A stretch of DNA of 62,050 nt from a virus: IMG/VR virus record IMGVR_UViG_3300034082_003330, positions 1 to 62,050 of that record. One strand, given 5' to 3'. The position numbers and the translations under genes were made by a program. Below, in pieces: positions 7,467 to 15,218 of this stretch; within the stretch, counting starts at the first letter, position 1; every line of letters starts with the position of its first letter. Under the pieces are notes generated by a model, which worked only from the letters and a program-made list of their open reading frames with translations, did not search any database and was not told the DNA's origin.

Positions 7467-7475
7467 TAATATATA
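7467..7475 (+). promoter_or_regulatory. TAATATATA promoter box
   Basis: The box ends 20 nt before ATG 7496 and supports this start over an upstream in-frame start at 7406. Confidence 0.6.
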
Positions 7476-7495
7476 AACAGAGTAAAACTAATAAA

Positions 7496-7852
7496 ATGAT
7501 TAAATTTAGACTAAAAGAAGATTGGTATTTAGAGGATTTCTTTGATAAAGTAAAGATATACGACGCTGGTCATATCTTCTCACCAAAAGAAGACGGCAAA
7601 TACATAATCAATGGACTCAATGGTGGCAAGATGTTGATGTCTTTTGATGATATGTTGAAAGCAACTAACAATGATGTGCTTCTTTTTGAGACAATAAACG
7701 AACAAGAAATAGAGCTTACTATAGAGGAAGTTCCAGAGGATAAAGATAATGAAGTAAAGAACTGGAGAATTCAGTTGGATGTAAAGACATCTCTAAAAAA
7801 TCTTAAAAAAATAGAAGTTTTCATAAAAGAAAACATACAGGAAATGCTATGA
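7496..7852 (+). CDS. Hypothetical protein upstream of the aminotransferase
   Basis: A 118-residue acidic protein from ATG 7496 (MIKFRLKEDWYLED). The longer reading from 7406 would include the promoter box and is rejected. The N-terminal half has a small beta-domain pattern (residues 1-60, with GHIFSPKEDGKYIING), and the C-terminus is a charged helix. Its stop overlaps the aminotransferase ATG by 4 nt (ATGA), so the two are translationally coupled. No family recognised. Confidence 0.75.
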   Translation: MIKFRLKEDWYLEDFFDKVKIYDAGHIFSPKEDGKYIINGLNGGKMLMSFDDMLKATNNDVLLFETINEQEIELTIEEVPEDKDNEVKNWRIQLDVKTSLKNLKKIEVFIKENIQEML

Positions 7853-8934
7853 AGATAAATACAGCAAACGTAACTTATTCTTCTATCGTTCAGATAGGAG
7901 AAAACATCAACAAAATAGAGAAGGAGACTGGTGATAAATATTTGAAACTACACCGAGGTGTGATGGATGTCACTACATTAGATATCGATTCTTTGAATTT
8001 GAATCTTGACCTTAATAATGGAAAGACTCAACAATATAGTGGTAATGATGGAAGTCCTGAATTGATTGAGACTATAAAAGAAGAGTTTGGATTAGAAGGA
8101 CATGTTATTATAACACCTGGTGGAATGGCGGGATTGGATTTACTAATCAACTCTTTAGGTGATGAAACAATCTGGATTCCAAACTATCACTGGGGATCTT
8201 GGAATAAGATACTTACTACACACGGAAAAGAAATAAAAACTTTTGATGATTTTAAAATTGATGAATTCTCACCAAGGTCAGGTACGGTTATGCTTTGTTA
8301 TCCATCAAACCCAACTGGATATTGTCCTGATGTGGAAGTAATCAAAAACTTTTTGGCTAGGTCTAAAGATGTTGGGGTTACTGTTGTGTTGGATCTTCCA
8401 TATTACTATTTGTTTAGTGATATGAATGATAATCTATCTGATTTCTTTTTTGATAACGTGATTGTTGTTTCATCTTTTTCAAAATCTATTGGTCTTTCAG
8501 GATACAGAGTTGGATATATCTCTACTAAAAACGAGGCGTTGTATCAAACATTAAGAATAAGATCGTTGTACAAATACAATTCTATTTCTACTCTTCCACA
8601 GTATATAGTAAACGAACTTCTTAAAGAAAAAGTAGCAATAACTGAATATAGAAAAAAAACGGTAGATAGTATCAAAAAGAATATAATGGTTCTTGAAATG
8701 AATGGTCTATTATTCGATGAGTATCCACAGATACCTACTGGACCTTTCGCGGTTGTGAACATTTCTTATGACGAACTTTTGAAGAATAAGATTTCAAGTG
8801 TTCCTTTAAGTAAGTTTACTTTGAACAAACAACTAAAACATGAAAATTGTAGTAGGATATCGGTGGCGGTCGACCATAAAGTCTTTTGGGAGTATTTTGA
8901 AAAGATGCTTGTAAACGAAAAAATCACTCTTTAA
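7849..8934 (+). CDS. PLP-dependent aminotransferase, class I/II fold type I
   Basis: A 361-residue protein with the class I/II aminotransferase signature: GGMAG at 91-95 for the phosphate loop, SNPTG at 153-157, D182 and Y185 in LDLPYYY for the PLP ring, the Schiff-base lysine K212 in SSFSKSIGLSGYRVGY with R220, and a late Arg in NCSRISVAVD for the substrate carboxylate. The substrate is not evident; the N-terminal arm is short and the C-terminal domain reduced. It is coupled to the upstream gene by a 4-nt overlap. Phage aminotransferases are uncommon; amino-acid supply, nucleotide-base modification or surface-sugar chemistry are all possible. Confidence 0.9.
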   Translation: MKINTANVTYSSIVQIGENINKIEKETGDKYLKLHRGVMDVTTLDIDSLNLNLDLNNGKTQQYSGNDGSPELIETIKEEFGLEGHVIITPGGMAGLDLLINSLGDETIWIPNYHWGSWNKILTTHGKEIKTFDDFKIDEFSPRSGTVMLCYPSNPTGYCPDVEVIKNFLARSKDVGVTVVLDLPYYYLFSDMNDNLSDFFFDNVIVVSSFSKSIGLSGYRVGYISTKNEALYQTLRIRSLYKYNSISTLPQYIVNELLKEKVAITEYRKKTVDSIKKNIMVLEMNGLLFDEYPQIPTGPFAVVNISYDELLKNKISSVPLSKFTLNKQLKHENCSRISVAVDHKVFWEYFEKMLVNEKITL

Positions 8935-8948
8935 GAGTGATTTTTTTA
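8919..8948. terminator. Bidirectional hairpin terminator
   Basis: The stem AATCACTCT/AGAGTGATT overlaps the aminotransferase stop codon and is flanked by A and T runs. The converging leftward gene ends at 8946. Confidence 0.85.
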
Positions 8949-9212
8949 TTTGAATTTAGTTATCATTTTTATCGTTCTGGTCGGAACTGTTATGCGAGGA
9001 TAGCCAGTATTCTCCGGCTTTCTTATATAGGTCATTCCGTCTCTTCTTGAATCCGCCTCCACGCATAGGTATACGGTTCCGTCTTCTAGCTCTACTTTCG
9101 TGTCCACTACATTGAGATCGTAGTTTATTTCACGTACCCATATCCATACGAGCGCCGCGAATATGCACGCACCTATTGTTGCACCTATTGTTCTAAATAT
9201 ATCATTTTCCAT
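8946..9212 (-). CDS. Small membrane-anchored protein
   Basis: An 88-residue protein with one hydrophobic segment near residues 8-27 (IGATIGACIFAALVWIWV) and a hydrophilic domain of about 60 residues after it (strands, one Cys, RITVPTRTIK). It starts 1 nt after the UvsY-like gene stops, so it is cotranscribed with it. Not recognised. Confidence 0.7.
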   Translation of the reverse strand: MENDIFRTIGATIGACIFAALVWIWVREINYDLNVVDTKVELEDGTVYLCVEADSRRDGMTYIRKPENTGYPRITVPTRTIKMITKFK

Positions 9213-9213
9213 A

Positions 9214-9708
9214 TTATCTTCCTAAGTAGTTCATTAGTTCAATCATATTCTTTATAGAATATCCGAATGCTTCTAAGTTTTTTACAGTATCTCTAAGAAA
9301 AGTAATGTAGGATTCAATCAACTCAATACATCTATCATTTTCTGCGATGTGTGCATCGATAAGTATTGCTTTCTCTCCCATATTAGTCTTTACTTGAAAT
9401 CCGATTGCGTAGAATACAAACTTATCTTGTCTCAACTTTTTAATCTTTGTTGTTTCCTTACTTCTTTTGTTTAAGAAGAAATTTATATTTTCGTTTATTT
9501 GTTGTCTAAACGATAAAGCAGTAGATTGTGCCTCTAATATGTATTTAGAATTGGATGGATTTGAAAGATCCGTAGTAAGAGCCTTGAAAAGTGGCTCTAC
9601 TTGTTTATTCCATTCTGCTCTTTTGTCATTGAAAAGTTCTTCCAATCTTTCATTGGTTTCTTTTGTCTTTTGTATTCTGTCTAGTTCTTCTTGATTATAA
9701 AGATTCAT
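9214..9708 (-). CDS. UvsY-like recombination mediator
   Basis: A 164-residue, mostly helical protein. The C-terminus (ESYITFLRDTVKNLEAFGYS, then IKNMIELMNYLGR) matches the pattern at the end of T4 UvsY: an aromatic residue, a helix, then G-[FYW]-x-I-K-[HN]-[IM] and a final short helix ending in Gly. The N-terminal half is charged and coiled-coil-like, as in UvsY (137 residues). UvsY loads UvsX recombinase on gp32-coated single-stranded DNA. Neither UvsX nor gp32 is in the window. It overlaps the upstream gene by 14 nt. The call rests on pattern recognition, not an alignment. Confidence 0.55.
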   Translation of the reverse strand: MNLYNQEELDRIQKTKETNERLEELFNDKRAEWNKQVEPLFKALTTDLSNPSNSKYILEAQSTALSFRQQINENINFFLNKRSKETTKIKKLRQDKFVFYAIGFQVKTNMGEKAILIDAHIAENDRCIELIESYITFLRDTVKNLEAFGYSIKNMIELMNYLGR

Positions 9709-10123
9709 CTTCGTCTGGTAATATTTTTCTCATCTTCCATTCTCTATGGATGTTTTTGTTGAAGCAGCTTGACAAAGAGTTTTCAATCATCTCTCTGAAA
9801 TTAGTCTTTAAGTTATTACTTATATATTCTTCTATGATGTCACACCATTTATCTAAAAGTTCTTTGTCTTCTATGGCTATTGTTGATACATCGGTATTTT
9901 CGGAAGAAAAGAATATACATTCGTTTCTTCTATCAAAATGTATTGAAAGCCTTCCTGATATAGTTCCCCAATGGTTATTTGTTTGTGACTTTGGTTCTGT
10001 ATCTATGTCGAAGCTTATCCAATAGTTTTTATGGCCGTATTTTATGTCTTTTTGTATCGTCACACGCTCATCATCTTTATGTTTCATCATAAAAGTAATG
10101 AACTCATCTATTTCTTCTCTCAT
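9695..10123 (-). CDS. Hypothetical protein cotranscribed with the UvsY-like gene
   Basis: A 142-residue acidic protein with a helical N-terminus (EEIDEFITFMMKHKDDER), a beta-rich middle (residues 30-80) and a helical C-terminus ending DEDESL. No motif or family recognised. It is the first gene of a leftward three-gene unit; an AT-rich region with ATATATA at 10160-10167 may hold its promoter, just beyond the terminator of the previous unit. Confidence 0.65.
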   Translation of the reverse strand: MREEIDEFITFMMKHKDDERVTIQKDIKYGHKNYWISFDIDTEPKSQTNNHWGTISGRLSIHFDRRNECIFFSSENTDVSTIAIEDKELLDKWCDIIEEYISNNLKTNFREMIENSLSSCFNKNIHREWKMRKILPDEDESL

Positions 10124-10180
10124 CGTTCAGATATTTGTTTTTGTACCTTATTGTATAGAAATATATAGTGATTGTTTACA

Positions 10181-10208
10181 AAAAAACCTCTCGATTTGAG
10201 AGGTTTTG
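10181..10208 (-). terminator. Hairpin terminator of the tagged membrane-protein gene
   Basis: The stem AACCTCTC/GAGAGGTT with runs of T on the leftward transcript lies directly after the stop at 10210. Confidence 0.85.
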
Positions 10209-10209
10209 A

Positions 10210-10938
10210 TTATTTGTAGGCTAAATTTATTGTCTCACCTGCGTATTTTCCGGTGAGTGCATTTTGGTACTCTACTATTTTATAGCTCACCATCTTCGAA
10301 CCCTGTTCTGCTAGATTTAACAAATATTGTATTGATTGATTTCTTTCTTCACCAGGTGTCATATTCTTTATCTCTTCTGCGTTCTGCTGAACAACTTTCA
10401 TCGCTGAGTTTGCCAAGTCTGTCACTTGTTTTCCAAAGATTGGATTGTCTACCGATCCTCCTTTTTTCAATTGAAACAAATATGCTTGTGCTTTCATAAG
10501 AAGACCATCATCGTATTTTCCGGATCCTTCGGACTGAAGTCTTTTCAGGAATCCAATTGCGGCATCCATTACTCCTTCCGGTGGTGTAGCTTGTTTAGTC
10601 GCTGCTGCAGAACATAGAACAAAGAATAAAACTATTAGAATAAGTGTTATGATTATAGTTCTAAATAAGGCAGGGTGCTTTTCTTTGAAACTTTTTATCT
10701 TATCCAGTACCTTGTCGAAGAACTTTTTGACGAGACTAAGTGCCATCAATCCTTTCTCCATCAGTGTCAACATAAGATTTCTTATAGAATCGTTTATCTT
10801 TTCAAAGAAGTCTCCTATCTTTTTCATCCAATCCGTAAATCCTTCGTTTATAGAATCAAAATTACATAACTCATCAAGAGCTGCAAAAGTTCTTTGTTCA
10901 TTTATCGAAAAGGATTCAAAATTGTTTAGATGTTTCAT
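10210..10938 (-). CDS. Tagged membrane protein
   Basis: A 242-residue protein. The N-terminus MKHLNNFESFSINEQ is a clear copy of the shared tag, followed by I-N-E. Amphipathic helices fill about residues 35-85, then one strong transmembrane segment near 93-112 (TIIITLILIVLFFVLCSAAA), then a helical, Gln/Met-rich C-terminal domain that ends with small polar residues. If the tag targets the head, this would be a membrane-active protein carried in the capsid, which would fit a role in genome entry; this is speculation. It shares one base with the upstream gene's stop. Confidence 0.75.
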   Translation of the reverse strand: MKHLNNFESFSINEQRTFAALDELCNFDSINEGFTDWMKKIGDFFEKINDSIRNLMLTLMEKGLMALSLVKKFFDKVLDKIKSFKEKHPALFRTIIITLILIVLFFVLCSAAATKQATPPEGVMDAAIGFLKRLQSEGSGKYDDGLLMKAQAYLFQLKKGGSVDNPIFGKQVTDLANSAMKVVQQNAEEIKNMTPGEERNQSIQYLLNLAEQGSKMVSYKIVEYQNALTGKYAGETINLAYK

Positions 10939-11534
10939 TATTTAATATCTTTTGATTCTATTAAAGTATATGTAAATGAGTTACCATGAAGTTTCGCTGC
11001 TTTCTTACAGATTTTCATAAACTCATCAAAGTCTTTAACTCTTTTGAATACTTGACAACCTTCTGACCAGTTTTCAACCCATGTTGAATCTTGTCCAGCT
11101 TTATGAATGTTGATACCATATAAACCTTCTGTGATTTTGTTTTCATCGTAGTTTAAGTCTTTGTTTGCATCTCTGTAAACTTTAACATTTTTAGCTTGAC
11201 CTAATGCTTCGTATTTACCTTGGTGTAATCTGATTGTATGTGAACCTCTATATTGATTTGGTACTAATCTAGCTACTCCGTCTTTGTTATGAAATTCCAT
11301 AACTCCTTTTTTACCTGGATCTGTTGTTGCTGCCCAAATAAAAAACTTCCATTCACCATTTTCTTTAAATGATATTGTAAGATTATCATCAAATACATTT
11401 GTTACTTTTGTTCCTGTAGATGAGTTTCTTACTCCAACGATATTTACATCGTATCCTTTGTTTGCCGCATCGTCGAACCATACATATCCTTTTGATTTAA
11501 CTGCAGCCTCGATTTGTTCTCTTGTATAAGACAT
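10938..11534 (-). CDS. L,D-transpeptidase-like cell-wall enzyme
   Basis: A 198-residue protein. The segment INIHKAG at 141-147 followed by NWSEGCQVF at 155-163 gives His144 and Cys160 in the H-x(12)-S-x-G-C arrangement of the YkuD/L,D-transpeptidase catalytic site, with Gln in place of the usual Arg after Cys. The N-terminal half is beta-rich. Related proteins occur in phages as putative lysis or tail-associated peptidoglycan enzymes. No signal peptide is visible. It is coupled to the downstream tagged membrane protein. Together with the GH19 endolysin at 15219 it gives this phage a second wall-active enzyme. Confidence 0.65.
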   Translation of the reverse strand: MSYTREQIEAAVKSKGYVWFDDAANKGYDVNIVGVRNSSTGTKVTNVFDDNLTISFKENGEWKFFIWAATTDPGKKGVMEFHNKDGVARLVPNQYRGSHTIRLHQGKYEALGQAKNVKVYRDANKDLNYDENKITEGLYGINIHKAGQDSTWVENWSEGCQVFKRVKDFDEFMKICKKAAKLHGNSFTYTLIESKDIK

Positions 11535-11551
11535 TTTTTAAATGTTATTTT

Positions 11552-11911
11552 TTATAGGCTAAAATCTTCAAAGCCTTTTATGTTTTCATCATCTCTATGT
11601 CTAGCATCATGTTCTGAGTGAGATGATTCTGGTCCACCTAATAGTGGTTTTTCTTCGTGATGTTCTTCTTCATGCTCTTCTGAATGACCTGCAAGAAAGT
11701 TGAATACTTCTTCTACATCATCCTTAGATGTTGCAATGTGGTCTAATGCCCAGTTGTGGCCGTTTGTAAGCATAGCGTCAACTTCTGCTTCATCCATTTC
11801 TAACATCTCATCAACTAATCTTTTGATTGTTTTAAGATTACCAAAGAACATATAATTTTGAGGACCACCATCATGGTCTTCTTTAAATAGTTTAAATTTT
11901 TTGATTTCCAT
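11552..11911 (-). CDS. Tagged acidic His-rich protein
   Basis: A 119-residue protein from ATG 11911 (MEIKKFKLFKEDHDGG). The longer reading would start inside the upstream gene and is rejected. The first residues are a variant of the tag. Residues 20-75 contain a helical module (KTIKRLVDEMLEMDEAEVDA, then NGHNWALDHIATSKDDVEEV) that I have seen in phage proteins of unknown function. The C-terminus is extremely rich in His and Glu (HSEEHEEEHHEEK), which could bind divalent metal, and ends KGFEDFSL. It follows the polyphosphate kinase gene by 11 nt, so they are cotranscribed. Confidence 0.75.
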   Translation of the reverse strand: MEIKKFKLFKEDHDGGPQNYMFFGNLKTIKRLVDEMLEMDEAEVDAMLTNGHNWALDHIATSKDDVEEVFNFLAGHSEEHEEEHHEEKPLLGGPESSHSEHDARHRDDENIKGFEDFSL

Positions 11912-11922
11912 ATCGTTTACTT

Positions 11923-13083
11923 TTATTTTAGAATGTTTACTACTTCTGGGTAGTATTTGCATATATTTTGATTCTTTCCTTCATAAGGAATGGCTGAAAG
12001 TGCGTATCTCATAGCATTTAATCTTCCAATCTTTTTGTCGTTTGAGTTTATTATAACCCAAGGTGTAGTCCTACTTGATGTAAGGTTGAACATCTGATTT
12101 TTGTAGTGTCCGATTATCTCCCATTTATCAACAACTTTGGCGTCATTCGGTGAGAACTTCCAGTATTTCAAAGGACTTTGTTGTCTTAAATCGAATCTTT
12201 TTAGTTGTTTTTCTTTGGTAATAGAGAACCAGAACTTAATAAGGTGAAGACCTTGTTTCTTTATCATTTTCTCTTCCCAATCTACCACTTTTTCCATGAA
12301 GTCTTTGTACTGATCTTCTGTACAATAACCCATTGCTGGTTCTACTACTGCTCTGTTGTACCAAGATCTATCAAAGAATACTATTTCTCCTTCTTTAGGC
12401 ATGTGTGCCTCATATCTAGCGAACCAGTTTTCTTTCTCTTCTGGAGTTGGAAGTCCTAAAGCAACTACTCTGAATCCTTTTGGATTTAAGTATTCGACGA
12501 ATCTTTTTATTGTAGAACCTTTTCCTGCAGAGTCTCGTCCTTCGAATACTATAGCTATTCTCTTACCGTTCTTCAGAACCCATTCTTGAAGTTTCATAAG
12601 CTCTACTTGTATCTGATATTTCTCTGATTCGTATTCTTTTCTAGTAAGTATAGATCTCTCACCTTCGAACTCATCAAAGTGTTGAGCCTGAGCACCAGTT
12701 TTAATAACTGATATCCTGTTATCTATAGATTTGGCGAAGTCATCAAACTGTTTTCTTATGTTACTTTTGGTATCTCTTCTTTTGAGTTCCATAAGTTGAT
12801 TTATCTTCCTAAGAAGTGTGTCGATGTTTAAGTCTTGTACGACCTCTGGAGTGAACTCGTTGTTAAGTTCTCTCATTATTATATCTACTTCGATTTTTTC
12901 AAAGGATTTGTATTCTACTTTGTTTGTTTGAAAGTTGTAGACAATATTGTCCAATATAGAACTTTTATACTCTCCAAGTCTTGTCAGTATGTTCCTTTTT
13001 ATCTGTTCGATATTTTCGGGATCCATCTTGTCAATCCTAAGCTCTTCTTTTATAAAATCCAAGAATTTACGTAAATTCTTCAT
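11923..13083 (-). CDS. ppk2: Polyphosphate kinase 2 (PPK2) with N-terminal tag
   Basis: A 386-residue protein. Residues about 150-385 are a PPK2 domain, which transfers phosphate between polyphosphate and nucleotides. The Walker A loop is GRDSAGKGS (182-190), with FFDRSWYNR (236-244) as the Walker B/lid region, then the family motifs FWFSITKEKQLKRF and WKFSPNDAKVVDKW. The N-terminal 140 residues are extra and helical. The start at 13083 follows a TTAATATATA box by 20 nt and gives MKNLRKFLDFIKEE, a good match to the shared tag plus an I-K-E cleavage-like site; the longer reading crosses the promoter and is rejected. A phage PPK2 is unusual. The tag suggests it may travel in the head and act on host polyphosphate after injection. 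Confidence 0.92.
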   Translation of the reverse strand: MKNLRKFLDFIKEELRIDKMDPENIEQIKRNILTRLGEYKSSILDNIVYNFQTNKVEYKSFEKIEVDIIMRELNNEFTPEVVQDLNIDTLLRKINQLMELKRRDTKSNIRKQFDDFAKSIDNRISVIKTGAQAQHFDEFEGERSILTRKEYESEKYQIQVELMKLQEWVLKNGKRIAIVFEGRDSAGKGSTIKRFVEYLNPKGFRVVALGLPTPEEKENWFARYEAHMPKEGEIVFFDRSWYNRAVVEPAMGYCTEDQYKDFMEKVVDWEEKMIKKQGLHLIKFWFSITKEKQLKRFDLRQQSPLKYWKFSPNDAKVVDKWEIIGHYKNQMFNLTSSRTTPWVIINSNDKKIGRLNAMRYALSAIPYEGKNQNICKYYPEVVNILK

Positions 13084-13103
13084 ATATTTAGAATATTTTC
13101 TTT

Positions 13104-13113
13104 TATATATTAA
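13104..13113 (-). promoter_or_regulatory. TTAATATATA box for the PPK2 gene
   Basis: An exact leftward box 20 nt upstream of ATG 13083. It overlaps the 5' side of the region just before the end of the gene at 13124 and fixes the PPK2 start. Confidence 0.7.
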
Positions 13114-13123
13114 AAGTGAAAAG

Positions 13124-14026
13124 CTAAAGTTTTTTCTCAAATAGATAAAGGTCGTATAAAGTATTTCCTTTTACGTTCTTTATACTTTTAAGAACTTGTC
13201 CGGTAACAGAATCAAGCACTTTGAATACTCCTATTTGTTGATTTTTATCAGTCTGAATTTTCACAGTATTTCCTGGTTGACCCAAAGCCCCTAATACTGC
13301 AACATATTTGTTTCCATATACACTTTTTAAAAACGATACTCTTAAAGTATTTGTATCTTTAATGTTGTTTATATAAGCGTTATCCATTACTTTTGTTAAA
13401 TCTAACTGACTTTCAGTTTCTTTTACTACTATGGTCGCGAATTTTCTTTCTTCACCACCTAAAGTAATTTCTTCTCTGTTCTGAATTTTGTTTTGGTTTA
13501 CAAGGTTTTGTTGGTTTCTTCTAATCTCACTAAAATCTGCTTTAGCTATTATACCACCTCTCATACCTTTATCATTCATATTATAACCTGCAGGGGCTAA
13601 TCTGTAGAACGATCCAGTAAAAGTCATAGAAAGTATTCTATCTGTTCTAAAAAGTCTCCAGATCTTGTTTATGTGTCTTTTCTGAGACACCGACCATCCG
13701 TTTAGATGCCAACCTCTCAATAAAGTTTTGCCTTTTGAAGACCTCCCAATCACCATTGGGTATATAACTCGCTCATGGCCAGCAAAATGCGTATCTTCTT
13801 CTCCTTTGTAGTTGAGTAGGAAGATCATTCCGTATTTGATTGCCTTTATCATAGTCTGCTCGTTGTACTTGATAGGTTCGTTGATAGGTATATTGGCGAT
13901 GTCTTTTACATTCTTCAATGAAAATCTAGGTATGAACTCATTGTCCTCTATAAGTTCGTATCGTTCTTTAACGACGAATTCTACAGGCTTTGTATTGTAA
14001 TATGCTTTTGTTTGCGCTAGGTTCAT
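13124..14026 (-). CDS. WYL-like domain protein
   Basis: A 300-residue basic protein. Residues about 60-155 have a WYL-type SH3-barrel pattern: MIFLLNYKGEEDTHFAGHER, then VIYPMVIGRSSKGK, LRGWHLNGWSVS and WRLFRTDRILSMTF, ending FYRLAPAGYN. The last 100 residues form a separate beta-rich domain (GNKYVAVLGALGQPGNTV and on). Bacterial WYL domains bind ligands or nucleic acid in regulators, but proteins of this kind in large phages are often annotated as structural. Two TATATA boxes lie upstream; the nearer (14031-14041) leaves 4 nt before the ATG. Confidence 0.55.
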   Translation of the reverse strand: MNLAQTKAYYNTKPVEFVVKERYELIEDNEFIPRFSLKNVKDIANIPINEPIKYNEQTMIKAIKYGMIFLLNYKGEEDTHFAGHERVIYPMVIGRSSKGKTLLRGWHLNGWSVSQKRHINKIWRLFRTDRILSMTFTGSFYRLAPAGYNMNDKGMRGGIIAKADFSEIRRNQQNLVNQNKIQNREEITLGGEERKFATIVVKETESQLDLTKVMDNAYINNIKDTNTLRVSFLKSVYGNKYVAVLGALGQPGNTVKIQTDKNQQIGVFKVLDSVTGQVLKSIKNVKGNTLYDLYLFEKKL

Positions 14027-14030
14027 AAAG

Positions 14031-14059
14031 TATATATTTAATTATATTCTATATATTAA
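14031..14059 (-). promoter_or_regulatory. Tandem promoter boxes
   Basis: Leftward TTAATATATA at 14050-14059 is followed by TTAAATATATA at 14031-14041, which lies 4 nt before ATG 14026. The pair would give one long-leader and one short-leader transcript. Confidence 0.55.
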
Positions 14060-14078
14060 ATGTGAATGACGCAAAATA

Positions 14079-14113
14079 AAAAAGCGAGGTCACATTTGAT
14101 GTGCCTCGCTTTT
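14079..14113 (-). terminator. Long hairpin terminator of the lipoprotein gene
   Basis: The stem GCGAGG/CCTCGC is extended by CACAT/ATGTG, with flanking A and T runs. It lies after the leftward lipoprotein gene ending at 14144. Confidence 0.85.
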
Positions 14114-14143
14114 CCAACATTCTGTTGTAACCTTCTGTGGTGA

Positions 14144-14314
14144 TTACTTAACTACAGTAGTATCTACTGAAACGGTAGATGCCGGAACAGCTGTAGTATC
14201 TACAGCAGCCTCAACGGCAGTCGTGTCAGTATTTGCAGCTTCTCCCTCAGGAGTCTTGCCACCGCAAGATGCAAGTACCACAGATGTGATTACTAAAAAC
14301 AATGCTTTTTTCAT
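14144..14314 (-). CDS. Small lipoprotein
   Basis: A 56-residue protein from ATG 14314 (MKKALFLVITSVVLASCGGK). It has a short basic n-region, a hydrophobic core and the lipobox LASC, with cleavage expected before Cys17. The mature part is a low-complexity Thr/Val/Ala/Asp tail with repeated TTAV or TTVV units (DTTAVEAAVDTTAV). The upstream reading to 14356 adds nothing convincing. A surface lipoprotein from a phage could serve in superinfection exclusion or as an outer-membrane spanin component; neither is shown. It has its own terminator. Confidence 0.8.
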   Translation of the reverse strand: MKKALFLVITSVVLASCGGKTPEGEAANTDTTAVEAAVDTTAVPASTVSVDTTVVK

Positions 14315-14390
14315 AATTTTCTGTCTTGTTATTTTTTGTGAGATGTATATATCCAATTGAAGATTTTGTTTAGAAAAAGAAAAAATATAT

Positions 14391-14400
14391 TTAATATATA
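14391..14400 (+). promoter_or_regulatory. TTAATATATA promoter box
   Basis: An exact box followed by CATATAC, 26 nt before ATG 14427. Confidence 0.7.
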
Positions 14401-14426
14401 CATATACAAGAAAATAATTCTAAGAA

Positions 14427-15137
14427 ATGTCAATAAAAAGTAGAGAAGATGCAAACAAATATTATCAAATCGTAAACGAGTTGGTAGACGAATACATGTC
14501 AAAGGGTAAAATCAGACCTTCTAATCTTAAAAGATACCTTCAACCAGGTAGTGAGAGATTCAAAAAGTTTTTAATAAGAAACAAGTTGAACGAGATAACA
14601 GGAATAGACAGAGTTCTTTCTGATGTGATTGAAGATAGAGCCAATATGGAATCTGACGGAGTTCTTACATTTGAAAACTTCAAATTCTTTGAATCTGATG
14701 AGTTCAAAATTGCTTCTATGAAACAATGTCTTTATAAAGGTATTGAAAAAGCGGATCTAAATATGGAAAAAGTATTGGCAGACGTTTTTGATACTAACTT
14801 AGGATCGATAGATATAGTAGATCCTGAAAAACATTGTTTTAAAATAGAGGATGAAGAAGAAGTTTTCATTTATTCAAAAGAAGACATTGATATAATAGGA
14901 TTAAATATAATAGATCATCTATATGATGAGCTTTGTAAAAAAGATGTTGTACTTGCAGACGACATATCTATGAATCTTTCTGATTTGGTGGGAAAAGAAG
15001 CTTTTGAGAAAAAGATGCACGATTTTTTCACAGAAGAATTTTTACTAAAACTGATTGGAAAGTTACTTGATTCTGAATACTACAAAGAAGGTGAAAGTGT
15101 CGGAAAAGGAAACTACTTTGTTTGGAAAAAACTCTAA
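14427..15137 (+). CDS. Hypothetical acidic protein with a PGSE motif
   Basis: A 236-residue protein, acidic and mostly helical. Residues 22-62 (KGKIRPSNLKRYLQPGSERF, then KKFLIRNKLNEITGIDRVL) share a spacing pattern, PGSE-x-F-...-L-...-L/I-TG-[IL]-D, with residues about 160-200 of the cysteine-rich protein at 34447-35430, suggesting a common small domain. The C-terminus (GNYFVWKKL) is conserved-looking. No catalytic motif. It is monocistronic, with its own promoter and no obvious terminator before the endolysin promoter. Confidence 0.7.
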   Translation: MSIKSREDANKYYQIVNELVDEYMSKGKIRPSNLKRYLQPGSERFKKFLIRNKLNEITGIDRVLSDVIEDRANMESDGVLTFENFKFFESDEFKIASMKQCLYKGIEKADLNMEKVLADVFDTNLGSIDIVDPEKHCFKIEDEEEVFIYSKEDIDIIGLNIIDHLYDELCKKDVVLADDISMNLSDLVGKEAFEKKMHDFFTEEFLLKLIGKLLDSEYYKEGESVGKGNYFVWKKL

Positions 15138-15218
15138 AAACATGTAACATCATGATATACTAATAACTAATATTTGGTTTTTCTATTTGGATATATAAAT
15201 CAAAATAAAAATATCAGT

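Noticed and set aside
13083-13140. Longer N-terminus for polyphosphate kinase reaching 13140
   Set aside because: It would be encoded across the promoter box, and the ATG at 13083 yields the shared tag.
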